Shown: positions 1-12,152 of the stretch, piece by piece | How the letters are laid out: the number at the start of each line of letters is the position of its first letter | Numbering within the stretch: position 1 is the first letter of the stretch | Assembly (NCBI GenBank): GCA_003640385.1 | Contig: RCAB01000036.1 | Location: forward strand, 186,001 to 250,000 | Length of the DNA stretch: 64,000 bases | Source of the DNA: Setaria digitata | Taxonomy: Eukaryota > Nematoda > Chromadorea > Rhabditida > Setariidae | Reading direction: 5' to 3' | Made by a program: the position numbers and the translations under genes | Notes under the pieces: model-generated | Database searches by the model: none | The model's input: the letters and a program-made list of their open reading frames with translations, nothing else | Told to the model about the DNA's origin: nothing

Positions 1-1994
1 CCTGGATTTCATACCAATAATAAGCGTGTGTTCCGCATGCCAACCATTCTTCCGAGCCACTGTAGATGCCAAACGTAAACCAAAGCACTTCATGCTTGTC
101 AAAGTGTCACCACCATATACAGTACCAAATGACCATATTTGCCTTTCATTGATAAGATGAACAGTAAGTGCCTTTTCGTAATTACAAGGCCAGTTACTTT
201 GTAGTTGCACTAAGAAAAAGTACCTGTTGCTGATTATAAGGTTGATAAGTCCTAGTCGAGAATATTAAAAGGTTATATCAGCAGCATCACGATTTGTTCA
301 AGAAGATATTTACACAGTTTTCAGATCAGCATTTCCAAATCTATTTATGTCATCACTTTTCTCTCAAATTTTCTATCTCTTTTCTCATAGCCATTGAAAT
401 TGAAATCAGATTTTTTAAATTTCCTCAGAAAATTCAACGATATCTGTAAATTACACAAACCTTGAATCGGCAGAGGAACACCGGCAGAGTGAATACAACT
501 TACAAGTTCACCATCTTCACCTATATTAAGCCAAACGTCAGGTGAAACGCGCGTCATGATGCACATCAACAGTACAACATACGGTGAATCTGTTAGCTAT
601 AATTTATGCATTTTGAATAGTTAACTCAATTTTTAATTTCTGAAATTATGCCCTTTTTCTGATAGCCTAGTTAAACTTGGCTATATGGATACAACGTTTT
701 CCATCATTAGTAGTGCCCTCAAATTTTAAGAAATTGTTGAATCAAACAAGTAAATAAATACTATTTTTGTCGAGATTATTGGAATTTAATACAAAAATCT
801 TCGATGTTGCTCACCATAACACCAGACATGCTGAGTGGTCCCCCTGATGATCCCAATAAAAACGGTACTATATATAGTGTACGACCTGAAATCATATTCC
901 GTAATCACCTCAGTGCAATCCAGCACTGTACGAATTCTGAAGATTTCAAGAAAAGAAGTTTTTATGTAAATGTTTCCCTTGCAAAAAGAAAAGGAATGGA
1001 ATTTAATCATACCAGTCATACACTTCGGAAACCGACTGTCGAGTTCATCACTGCACTGATTTGGATCCATCCACTGACCGAAAATCGGTTTTACATCCGG
1101 AGCTGTGTGACATGTGGTATCATATTTATCTTTCGTTACAATCCAAGTCGTTCCTTTCATGCAGATCGCATCCTGAAGTGATCTATGACATTCCTCACGG
1201 ATGAGACATTTTTTTTTTTTTGAATATAAGCTCATGAATTTCAGTCAAGGATCTAGCAAATGTTTGAATGGTTCATATTGAGCTGAATACTGAACTCAGG
1301 AAAACGGACGACTGGAGACCAAGAGAAATGACATGGAAAAAGAAAAATAATTGAAAGGACCGATTTGAAAGTAACATTCTATGTGCAGTTCTAATTGAAG
1401 TAATATCTATCTTCTTTGGAATAAACAAAATTAACAACAACCTTCGGATCGGTTCGAACAAGCCAATTATTATCGTAAGCTTTCAACGGTACCATTAATT
1501 TTGCATTTATCAATTCCTTCCGGATATTCATAATTTGTTGCTCAGATCCATCAACAACATATATTTTACTGGGTGTCATAAGCAGAGCCTTTTCAACAAC
1601 TAACATTCTGACATTTTCGGGCAGTACTTCAAATGCACCCTTTAAAGTAACTTTTTGTTGGGATTTAAGTGATAACAAAAATATCTCCATTATTTTTTTG
1701 TCAATATTGATGTCAACTTCATTCATTATAATCATATTTAAGATAAAACTTGTGTGACAATGTGCTAGTTAGATATACCCATTTTACAATTACTCATCTG
1801 ATATTTATACCAATCGCAATTTGAAACCACTCGGTAGATTCCTTTTTCGGCAATATGACCTCATGTTGAAGAACAGAGATCTTAAATTTATTAACCTCAA
1901 CAATGGGAATATTTCCAATCCTGTCAGGCTGTTTTGTGGCATTACTGAAAGTTTCGAATGTAATCTGAGCCAGTGATACACCAACTTTGGCCAT
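1..1994 (-). CDS. pck: PEPCK (GTP) family protein, 5' part, probably inactive
   Basis: Phosphoenolpyruvate carboxykinase (GTP) normally converts oxaloacetate to PEP. Minus-strand exons are 1994-1811, 1764-1442, 1172-1013, 885-815, 596-461 and 209-1; every junction is in phase and the C-terminal half lies beyond the left edge. Recognisable blocks are [56 protein letters not shown] and NWPCN, in the order found in C. elegans and vertebrate enzymes. The N-terminus is about 60 residues longer than usual, because exon 1 (ATG directly after TTCCAG, a likely trans-splice site) has no clear PEPCK counterpart; the first intron is only 46 bases. Catalytic positions have changed: rat Arg87 aligns with Cys, and the GNSLLGKKCF block reads [10 protein letters not shown], so Lys243 is Met. 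Tyr235, Lys244 and His264 equivalents remain. I infer a diverged paralogue with reduced or no activity. Family membership is secure; exon 1 is less so. Confidence 0.85.
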
Positions 1995-2395
1995 CTGGAA
2001 CTGATCCCAGCAAAATTAAATATTATTTTAAATTCTAACTAAATGAAATAAAAAAGCAGTCGAGCTGCCTTCCTCAGTGGAACTAACTGTAAAGAAGGAA
2101 GTTTCTGAACACCTGTAGCCTTTTAAAAACACTGACTTTGTCAGCAATCCTTTCGGCTTTTCATTTCAACAATTTCGCGAAAATTTCGATTCAAAAGTAT
2201 TGAAATGATTTGCATATATTCTTTACACTGTATAATTGCAAAAGAGAGATGTTAATTAACTTTTATGATCGGAAAAAATATTGAAATGGCATGCAAATTT
2301 CGGTATGAGAAAGAAATTATAAAAATGGTTGAAAAGATTGGAAAAAATCATTTTGAGGTTACATATAGAGAAAGCAAGATTAGGCTGAATCACAA

Positions 2396-3859
2396 ATGGC
2401 ACAGCAGCTCGTGCAGCTTAATCCTGGCGATCAAGTTGATCGTTGGCATATAGACAAGAAGCTTGGCGAGGGTGGCTTTGGTGCCGTTTATTTGGTATGC
2501 CTTAAAGTCGTTTCAAAGCGATTCTAAAAAAGTTAGAATTTTAGTAACACTGACAATGAAAACAAGCACTATAAAATTTCACGAGAATTGACAAAGTTTC
2601 TTCGATATAGGTATCAGATCCAACAGGAAGATATGCATTGAAGGTAGAAGGTGTTAACGAACAAATTCAGGTATTTCCTCAAAATTCTTCATAATTTAAG
2701 ATTAATTTGCACTTTTTTTGATTTTAGCACGAAAAAGCAGTTATATTTCAGGTTCTTAAAATGGAGGTGTATGTACTTACTGAATTGAATAAACGTAACA
2801 ATCGACATTTTTGCAAAATAGAGGATAAAGGGCGTTTTGGATCCTTTAATTATGTCGTTATGACTTTGGTTGGCAAAAGTTTGCAGGTTATGTCTTGTTA
2901 ACAAATAAACTAATAAATGGAAGGAGAAGAGAAACTATTAATTAGATGCTTGAAATGCAGCTGTATAAATATCGAAAACTTCTGAAATTAAGGACCTCCG
3001 GAAAGCAGGCCCTGGGCAACATCTTTCAATGGGCACAGCACTTGGCGCAGGCATTCAGGCATTAGAAGCGTTGGAAGATCTTCACTCCATCGGTTACCTT
3101 CATAGGTGAGCAATACTAAAGCTCCACTACTACTTCTTTCTTCCTCCTTCAGATCCGAGTAACTTCATCTTTACAATGTTTTAAGAGATGTGAAGCCTGG
3201 GAATTACACCATTGGTCGACCGGAGCTTAATGAACTGCGAAAAATTTATGTGCTCGATTTTGGGATGTGTCGAAAATTCACGAACTCTCAGGTGTTCAAT
3301 GAGATTGAGAGCCATCCTGTTCAGTTAAGCATAAAATTATAGCTCGTTTATTAGATTTGAGGCGTTTTATAGAACGTTATCCGTAAGCCAAGAGCCGCAG
3401 CCGGTTTCCGTGGTACAGTCCGTTATGCACCTATATCTTGTCATCTTCAACGTGAGCTGTGCCGTAAAGATGATGTTGAAACGTGGATTTATATGCAAGT
3501 AGAACTTACCACCGGGAATTTACCGTGGAAAAACGTCGCTGATATGAATCAAGTCTGTTTCAAATTACATTCTTCAAAAAACAATTTATACGGAAATTTT
3601 GTAATATTTCTATCCGAAGAGAAACATTTCGCAGGTTGGTGAATATAAGAAGCGATGTCGTTTTGAGCCAGCAATTAATGAACTAATGGGTGGTTGTGCT
3701 CCGGAACTAAGACAAATTATGCAAATAGTTGATGCACTGAAATATTACGATCAACCACCATATCAGCAAATTTATCAGCTGATGCGCCAATCATTCCAGT
3801 CTATGGGTTGTCAAGAATTTCCCTATGATTGGGAAAAACCTGGTGGTGGTGTTTTCTGA
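2396..3859 (+). CDS. Tau-tubulin-kinase-like protein kinase (CK1 group), copy 1
   Basis: Ser/Thr kinase of the nematode-expanded TTBK-like branch of the casein kinase 1 group. Exons are 2396-2494, 2611-2670, 2728-2886, 2993-3105, 3186-3291, 3373-3552 and 3635-3859, all in phase, giving 313 residues. Visible motifs: glycine loop LGEGGFGAVY (about 23-32), lysine in YALKVEG, FNYVVMTLVGKSL hinge, catalytic loop HRDVKPGNYTIG, DFGMCRKF, the CK1-type GFRGTVRYAP in place of APE, and LPWKN. The C-terminal FPYDWEKP matches the family tail. All catalytic residues are intact, so it should be active; substrates are unknown, and in nematodes many members act in the male germline (family knowledge, not seen here). 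An acceptor-like TTAG lies 12 bases before the ATG. It converges on a second TTBK-like gene. A distant last exon may replace the final residues (see 4185-4325). Confidence 0.9.
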
Positions 3860-4184
3860 ACAAAACATCCCTGTCGATGTGAGAATGAGTAAATGAGGTA
3901 TAAAGGTCCTTTTTGGACCTTGAATTTATTAATCCATCTCACAACTCGTTTATCTGCTTGCAAATTCCCGTACTTTCCATAAAACGATATTATAATATGG
4001 TGATAAACTGTGAGCACTGAATAAAACTATTATTGAACAAGAGATTACTAATCAAGCAAATACATTAGGAATATAGTGAAACCAACTCCATTTTCATCCT
4101 GTTTCGTAAAAATTCTGGGAATATTCACTCTTCTCATGTACGGAAAATTTGGCAGTGTTGAGTTTGGTTCGTGGAACGAATCAG

Positions 4185-4325
4185 GTCTACCTAACCTTTG
4201 AAATCAAAATCAGGCATCTGTCCGTATCAGATCTGTTTCCGACAAAACTAAATCATCATTTTGCTTCTGCGTATCAAGAGTGGAAGCGTAGTAAACTTCC
4301 TGTACCGGTTAAAAGGTTGCGTTAG
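4185..4325 (+). other. Possible alternative last exon of the copy 1 kinase
   Basis: An open frame of 46 codons plus TAG follows an acceptor (GAATCAG) in phase 0. A phase-0 donor, GGT|GTTTTC, lies just before the stop of the upstream kinase at 3851, so splicing would replace the last two residues by a basic tail ending in KLPVPVKRLR. The codon pattern looks coding, but open frames of this size arise by chance in DNA this AT-rich. RNA reads would decide. Confidence 0.25.
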
Positions 4326-4415
4326 TGTAAAAATATTCCAGAAAAAGTAGGAATTTAATTTCTATGAGGAAGATATAGGAGGATAATAAATTAACAGACA
4401 TAATCAAATCGGATG

Positions 4416-7230
4416 TCAAAATCCTGTTTCATTGCTTTCAAAGTCTCCCGGCTTGAAAAGATCGTCACCAGTTACTTCCGAACCTACCGACGCGTTCAAG
4501 TGTCCTATCGTGCTTTTTGATTCGCTGATTCTAAAATCAAATTTTAATTTTCAAATTATGATGTGTTTTCATTACTTCAATTAGTGAATGATTTATCAGG
4601 TCCTTCAGATCATTTCTTTTAGTATCAGCAGTGGTCTCACCTAATAACTAACTATCAACGAAATAAAGCGTCAACTCTGCATTCTCTCAAAATTGATTTT
4701 TTAAATAAGAAAAAGTACATGTCAACTGATGATGGTGAACGAGAGTGCAGTCTTGATAATGATCGGCTCACATAGGTCAAGCCTTTACCGATTGAGCTCG
4801 CAGCAGTGGGTTCTTCCCAATCGTATGGATCAGTGAATCTGACAAAACCTCAGTCTTAACCTTTTAAGATACAAGAAAATGAAGCATTCTTGCTCTTCTT
4901 GATTTTTATGGTAGCTGAATTGAAATAACTTACTTGTAATTACAATTCTGCATCACGCTATGTAATTTTTCGTAAATGTAGAGATAATTAGGACGAGTGT
5001 AATAGTCTAACGTTCGAAGATGCTTCGTGATCTTTGCGAAAATTATTTTATGTATGAAATTAGTAATTGAAGTTTGAAATTTGAAATTTCAGTTCATCAA
5101 ATGATTTTAAAATTTGAATAAAATATTGCTTAAAATTTTATTACCAAAAGAGAAATTGTCGGACGAAAGAAAAAAAAAGTGAAAAATTAATTGATAACAT
5201 CTGATTAGACAGATTCAAACTTTATAAATGAATTTCAGAAAAACAAAAGCGAACATCAAGCAGTTCTTTGGGGCTGTTACTGCATAACGTAGTATCTAGC
5301 GTCTGGAATTTTACCTTGCCAATCTCATCCTTACCACTGAAATACTTGACATCTGTGATTGTTCCCGAGCAGAATCTAGGAGAAAGTGTGTGTAACTGAA
5401 GAGTACCGAACGTTTTCCCACGGCAACGAACCCCGCATTTCCACCAGCACATACAGCATTGACCATAGATCGTCCGGTCGGCCTTGTTCGTTGCGCTTGT
5501 GGGTATTAGCCGAGCAGTACTTTACCGTACCTCTGTAATTTTGTCTTCGAAACATTTTAAATTGAAATAGCCTAGTGCAGATAAGGGAGAATTCCAGCTT
5601 CCTTGTCCCTTCCACTTCATTTAACTAGCCATGAAAATCGAAAGATCTGACTTTTACTCTAAATCAGCATGGTAGTCTCGATTTTTCTCAAGATGCTATG
5701 AATGAAGGATGTCCATAGCCTCATTTAATCAATTTTATCTTATCTGAAACTCAAATTCTTTAAGCAGAAGTATACAATTCACTAAAATGGCATAAAAAAA
5801 TTATCATTTGTGGTGTATTTCTAGTTTTGTGAAGAATTTCAAAGTTAAAAATGTGTCGCTAACCTAAACAAAGTGTTTGTTCGGGGCATTCGTAATTTAA
5901 CACTGCCATTATTTCGTATAACATATTCCCGTGATAAACCAAAATCGAGAATGTGGATGATATGAACTGCTTGACCTCGTCGACCAATAGCCAAATTGGC
6001 CGGTTTTACATCCCGATGTATATAACCGACCTTATTACACGCTAATTTAAGACTCAAACAAATGAATACCAAGACTTGACATGAAATATTTCTTTTTTCA
6101 GAAGTCTTATTACATTTGTTTGTTTTTTGATCTATCACGGTCAATCTGATTAAACAAAAAAAGAAAAAAGAAATTTCAAGCAACGAACTTCATGCAATTG
6201 CTTTAGACCGTACAGTATATTGATACCGACCCTGACCTGCGTAGAAACTGTACATACTGGATACTGCCTGAATAGTTGGCTGAGCGAACGTCCTAGAAGT
6301 GTCATTACCATATATGAATACCTATAAAAATGACTGTAATGGAATTTCAAGTTCAACACTTATTGGCACATTATTGTTAAGTCCAAACAACTGATGAACC
6401 ATACTTCCTTATCTAGCAAAACGGAGTAGAAAGTTGAGAAAGGCATTCGGTAACAAGAGGCTAAGAAGAAACGAAATTCAAACGTTCGCTTTTTAGCAGA
6501 CTGAAACAATTGTGCCACGTATTTACGGCCTTCTAAACGTTTGAGTATCTGCAACAAATTGGTTGATGAGCGGAATTCAACTGAAGGCTAAAACCGAAAG
6601 AATAAGTCAAAGGTCACCAGTCAAAATGAATCTTGAAACACATTTGTGAGTATTTTTAATTGTTAGGGAAGTCCATTTTGTTTATTTTTTTTATACACAT
6701 TTTAATAATAATTATATTAATTGTGCAAGTGATTTCAATCTTTTAAACCAAAATTTGCAGATTTGAGCAATTCCTATCCCTTAAAAATGTTTTATCGCAG
6801 TCCTTAAAATTAGAATTCATATATTCTTCGTGTTCCTCTTTTTATCATTGATAAATGCTTTTGATAAATACAATGAATGATGAAATTCCTAGTAACTTCA
6901 AGTTAACAATCAGTTATGAAGTTTAGGTATTAAAATGATTCGGAAAATTATAGATATCAAATGATGTTTTCAAAACCTGTACTTCCAATTTTAGGACACT
7001 TCCACCTGGTACGGAGTTTGATTCAGCTTTCAGCGCCGCCTAAACATAATTTTCAAATTTGTCATAATGAAATATAAAGAAACTTCAACAAAAGTTTAGT
7101 GACCAACTTTGGCAAGCGTCTGAATATCTTCTACTTTGTAAACCGAGCCACAACCTCCTTCGCCTAACTTATCGACGATCCTCCAACGTCTACCAACAAT
7201 CAATCCCTTCTCTAAATGCAAAGCACCCAT
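4416..7230 (-). CDS. Tau-tubulin-kinase-like protein kinase (CK1 group), copy 2
   Basis: Second TTBK-like kinase, convergent with copy 1. Exons: 7230-7108, 7039-6983, 6548-6484, 6321-6189, 6030-5864, 5532-5407, 5336-5255, 5031-4934, 4838-4719 and 4530-4416, in phase, about 361 residues. Motifs: [13 protein letters not shown], lysine in [69 protein letters not shown], and the C-lobe [10 protein letters not shown] followed by the family tail DPYDWEEP. The catalytic set is complete. Reading past the donor at 5255 would stop at 5222 and lose the end of the C-lobe, so that form is unlikely. The last two exons are uncertain: a second in-phase route uses a short exon near 4580-4640 and a different frame of the final exon. 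An acceptor (TTTTAG) lies 8 bases before the ATG. About 46 percent or less looks shared with copy 1 outside motifs, so this is not a recent duplicate (visual impression only). Confidence 0.85.
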
Positions 7231-8445
7231 ATCGGTTGCTAAAAGTTACAAACTTTAAGAACTTTTATAATAGGGTGAGATGGAATTACCAAAAAGCATT
7301 AAGTCGGATCTTTCCAATTTGATAAGGTTCGAGACTTAAGTACTAATATTTCATTGGTTAATTAACTTACAATTTGGATTTATTTCTTTTGGGAAAGCTT
7401 AATTAACTGAATATAAATTTCTATTTCACTTTCAGTGATTTTTTTAAATAAAATGATATAATTAACTTATGGAAAATTTTCAAGTACTTCTGAAATTTTT
7501 GAAATTATTCCAATATTCTGTGCAATTATTAAAGATTTTAAAGGTTTTTCGTGGTATTAAAGGAGCTGAAGAAAACAAACATGAATTTTTATGTGGCATC
7601 TGCTGTTCACCAATGACCAATTCTGATAAAACCGATGAAAACAGAAAGTTAGACCGAACTTGACCCCAACCACAAATAAAAATATGAAAGAATAATGGCA
7701 TTTTATTAAACCAGTTGCATATATACTTTTATTAATGATAATTAATTTATCTGCCAATCTGATAATTTGTGTGAGTATTCTTGGTTGCTTTCCAGTGAAA
7801 GAATAAATGGGACAATTTGACTGTTTCTGCTAAAGCCACGCTTTACATTTAAATCAGTTTGTTGCGTTTTGAAACAATAAAAATTTTTATTTTTAAACTG
7901 CCATCAGCATTCTTTTGCAGGTAAAACACCTGCAAAAGAATTTACAGTGGAATATGCAAAATTTAAAGGCAATGTATTACACATGAATTCTTCTTATTGC
8001 TGATCTTTTGCCTATTTTTCTTTAAAGAATTAATTGACATCAAATCTTATTGATTGTTGCGTTTCGAAATATGATGATAAGGTGGTTAAACACGCAAAAA
8101 AAAAATAATCGAGAAGGAGTTTATTGCAGGAATTATTGAAATTGATTGTAGGAAGGTTGCGATCGAGGCAAATTATAAAAAAAAGCAGCTTAAATTAAGT
8201 ATCACTATCAGTTAATTCCTTCATTAAAAATACATTTGATAAATTCAGTTGAAAAGATTTAAAAGCAAGTAGAAGGGTATACTTTTAATAACTCATCAAA
8301 TAAGTAAATAACCAAAAGCAGCATATTTTCTATGTCATATATTATATAAACAGCATATATTTCCTTTGATAGGAATGAATATTTATAATGGAAATGAAAG
8401 GTTTTTTTTTTGCAAATATCTATGAGTTTTCAGATCTAAAAATTA
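7231..8445. other. Intergenic, AT-rich, one strong hairpin
   Basis: Space between the kinase copy 2 start and the annexin stop. Short overlapping frames at 7469-7757 are low-complexity and have no splice support, so I do not call them genes. The only structure seen is the inverted repeat at 7909-7941. Confidence 0.6.
7909..7941. repeat. Perfect 14-bp inverted repeat with 5-base loop
   Basis: The arms ATTCTTTTGCAGGT and ACCTGCAAAAGAAT are exact reverse complements around AAAAC. The left arm resembles an acceptor joined to a donor (TTTTGCAG/GT). It could be a small foldback element or an RNA hairpin; there is nothing more to assign a role. Confidence 0.8.
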
Positions 8446-11400
8446 TTATTCGTGTTTTGAAAGAAGAGAAACCAGTAAGTGATAATATTCACCACGGCAT
8501 ATCTTGCGAATATCGAAAATGAGCGGACGCTGATAACGTTGCTTATACTCGGAACAAATATCAGACAAATCAATCTATAATTGTTAATTGATTGCTCCTA
8601 TTTTTTTTATTTCTATTTCAAGGGAAAAGATCTACTCAAATCTTGCAACAAAATTCACTGATTCAGTTCATTTAGCTCGTCTTGGAGATTTCGTCATTTC
8701 AACTTCAAATTCATTAAATTGTTATCACGGATATACATAATCAAATCAGATGATTGCATCTTCGGGATTCGATCTTTCATACAATACATGTTCACTAAGG
8801 GATATAAATGTAGTCCAATATAATGTCTTATTCTTTTTCCTTTTGCTTAATATTAATGAAAAAGGCCCACTTCACTCCTACTTATGATGATCCTCGCAAT
8901 CGTCCTATAGTCAGGCTGCAAACATACTAATGCATCGTGTAATTTTTCCGCAAAATACCATTGTGTGTTATGGGATATTTTTACTGCAAAAAAAATTTTT
9001 TTTAAACTAATTGACTGTCACCTATCAATTGGTGATAACAATTTGGTATTTCTGACTGGTTTTTAATATGACAATTTTGTCGATAACTTATACCTATAGT
9101 AAGTAACATATTTTTGATGTCGCTTGGAATATTGCTATTGTAACTAATCTGTGTTTCAACGAAATGTCCATTACCACCAAGCTTAGCATTTAAGTTATCG
9201 ATAACAGCAGCAATGTGTCTCCAGGAATGACCTATGAAAAGTTTCTCGAACAGAGCCACGTTATGGCTTATCTCTTCGATTCCATTTGATACCTGGAGAA
9301 GAAAGCGCAACTAAAATAGAAACGAATTAAAAAATTATGTTTCTGATAAGTAGAAGAACTTATACAAATTATTCTAGTCATTCATTAAAATAGGATTTAC
9401 TTAATACTTTGAGATCAAGCAAAATTGGATGTCCTCTGCTTTCTTCTTATTATGTTATGCTATATATTATTTCAAATATATAGATCATATATCAATTATA
9501 TTTTATATATAATTTTTACGTTCATTATGCTTTTTTTCTCATTAGATTTACTACCCAATAACTTGCGTATATGCTAGATTCCTTGGTCCGTGTTTCAAGA
9601 CGAGTCGGATAGGTGATTAACGTTCACATCGAGATGTAACTTAAATAACGCATACAATATTATACAAAACTTTCACTAATAAAAAAGGAATAATTACTAT
9701 CTGAATAAGTTGATGAACCATTAGTTAAATCATTAAACTAATAAGCAAATAATCTAGAAAAAATTATCTATGATTGTGTGCTGAATTACCCTCCTAACTT
9801 TGTTATGCTAGATAGAGTTCCAATTAGAAAATTGACAGTAATTTTGAATTGAATTTCATCTTCCATTAATTACTTGTACGATGAGATCAACATGTTTCTC
9901 TACTGTCATCATATCAGTTTCACTGATTTGTTCATCACGCGGCGAACAGAGCAACAAGTGAAGCATTGTACCAAACATTCCGTCTACCTGAAAGGTGCTT
10001 TAGTAGTTCATACGGACACATATGAATCTAAAATGGATATTGTTCGAAAGTATAAACTGCAACCTTAGTCACCGTGTCTTGCTCGAGAGTAGTGCAAAAC
10101 GTAACTTGATAAGCATTCTTTATCGCTTTCATTTGCTGCAAATAAAGCCAATAAGATATCAGCAATCCATTTCGAGTTGATGAAAAAAGATTTCATAGTT
10201 TCTAATCCTCAAATTCTATCATCACAATTTAAATTAAATCCTAGAAATCTGAATTTTCCCTTCTTTTTCTTGAATTTTTTCTCATTTCTAAATTTCCTTT
10301 TCCTCAGGATGAACTCTTTGCATAACAGTTATGAAGTCCCAAAAAATGGACTCATCCCGAAAGACTCGGATTTATTTCCGCAGTTAGTTAAGGATATTCC
10401 TTTATGAAAATTTGCAAACCTTTTGAAATCTCATAAAAATCCTACCAGATGTCTCTTAATAAGTTTCAATCACATACCGTTGTTGTACGTGTACAAGCAA
10501 TTTCCACTGCAACAGCACGATTCAGTTTGCGATTCTGAAATTTACAGTTTGAAACTCCATTTTAATTTGTCTAAGAAAACCAAAGGTTTTTTGAAAACTC
10601 CACTGAAATTTTATAAAATTATTATTCTTTCATACACAAAGTGACTGATAGAGTAAATTGGCCAAGTAGACATGAGTAGGTATAAAGAGAGCTGAAATAG
10701 TGTCCAAGAAGAATCCACCAAGTTCATTGTTTAAATCATCCATTAGCGTCTGAAAATTTTCAAAAATCACTGAGACTAGACAAAGAACTCAGCAGAACTG
10801 CAAAAAAGAGGATCTGAAGAGGCAATTGATTTCGGAAAGGAGCATCGTTTCTAAAGTTTACGAATTAGAAAAATGGATCTTTATTAACACTAATGTTTTG
10901 GAACACGGGACAGTTCTGAAGAAGCTATGTTGATCTTACCATTAGTAACTTAAGAATAGATGTGAGTTAGGTAGGTTACGAAAAGAGTTTTCGCTACTTG
11001 ATAATTAATTAACAACAGCAATAATTAGCAACCAACAGTGAAAGCTTACCCTGGAATACAAATCTTCATAGGTATTCATGATTCGTTGTCGTTGAAAATT
11101 GTTATGACTCACAGTAACTTCAATTATTACTTTGTCGTTGGTATCTACGAAGTGATTTTTTTCTCGATACAGTATATTTCAGAATAAAGAAATTTAATTG
11201 TAGCAAAAATTTTTGCTACAGCATTTTAATTTATCTGCTTTAGATCAAACTGAGATATTAAAAAAAGCTGCAATAATACCAAGGCCATTCAAAGCTTGTC
11301 GAAGTTTTTCGCTCGCTTTTACTGGATAAAAGTTTTCATGTGATGGACCAATTACAGTTCCATGCATATCCTTATTCTGTAAAATTCTAAACTAACAAGT

Positions 11401-12152
11401 TGTTTCTTTTATGAATGAACTATCATGAACTCAGTCTATGATTCCTTTCGTCAAAGCAAAATACAAACTTGGACAAATTATTCGGAAAAATATTATGATA
11501 AAAGGAAGGCTTATCAATTGTTCCTTCGAGGAAGATAGTAAAACTTACCAAAAACAGGCTTCATCCTTATCCCCTAGTTCGTAAATAGGCCGGTATATCC
11601 ATTATTTACCGCAGAGTAAAAAGTTTTATCTTCGTAGGCAATACTACACTTAGTTCTAACCAATGTTTTAGCATAAAAAATTTTTTGACTTCAAATTCGA
11701 AACAGACTTTGTTCTGGTTCATTTCGTACAGCAGTGGTATGGGGAATCGTTGCGCCCAACCTACTGATTCATTAATCATTTTCTTTTGATTTTCATCCTG
11801 TTTATGATCGTTACGATACTTCCCTTCTTTTTTCTCATCTTTTATTTCTTCATTGACTTTCATGTTGTCGTCAGGTATATTTGGAATGCTCTCGCTAACT
11901 GGAAATTTTGTTATCTTTGCCTGAAAAGTTTAGAAATTTGGAAATCGAATCACTTAAAGGATGATGGAAAAAGTTGAGATAAGAGGAGGAGAGAGACAAA
12001 ATCAAATTGATGAATTTTAATTCAGCATACACTGTCATCTGTGCTTGTACTGTCATCCATCACTGACGAAAGGGAGGTTGATGATGATTGCATCTCTCGG
12101 TCTTCCGGTTTCTTCTCTTGAAAATGTTGTCGTTGTTGTTGAAGATTCTCTG
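8446..12152 (-). CDS. nex: Annexin, four repeats, calcium loops degenerate
   Basis: Annexins bind acidic membranes in a calcium-dependent way. C-terminal exons are well supported and in phase: 11376-11280, 11144-11050, 10749-10636, 10534-10478, 10135-10064, 9987-9874, 9310-9094, 8983-8871 and 8574-8446. Four repeats can be read: repeat 1 (ASEKLRQALNGL to LFIPTHVYL), repeat 2 (TRTTTQMKAIKNAYQ to LLLCSPRDE), repeat 3 (FEKLFIGHSWRHIAAVID) and repeat 4 (YFAEKLHDAL, IIISRSE, CSEYKQRYQRPL). The GxGT loop that binds calcium is altered in all four, for example GLDT and VCLQPDY. The N-terminus is unusually long and charged: exon 12152-12031 is Gln/Ser-rich, and an exon from 11920 leftwards is Lys/Glu-rich with an end I could not fix (donors near 11690-11710). 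The true start lies to the right of 12152 and was not found. Same strand as the transporter upstream. Confidence 0.8.
11199..11220. repeat. 22-bp perfect palindrome in an annexin intron
   Basis: TGTAGCAAAAA is followed directly by its reverse complement, without a spacer, inside the intron between 11145 and 11279. It may be a foldback remnant or a cruciform-forming site. Confidence 0.75.

Noticed and set aside
804..1181. Plus-strand 125-residue open frame
   Set aside because: It is the antisense of PEPCK exons 2-3, whose splice-joined translation matches the family.
5222..5254. Stop at 5222 as the end of kinase copy 2
   Set aside because: It would cut the C-lobe; a donor at 5255 and downstream exons with the family motifs fit in phase.
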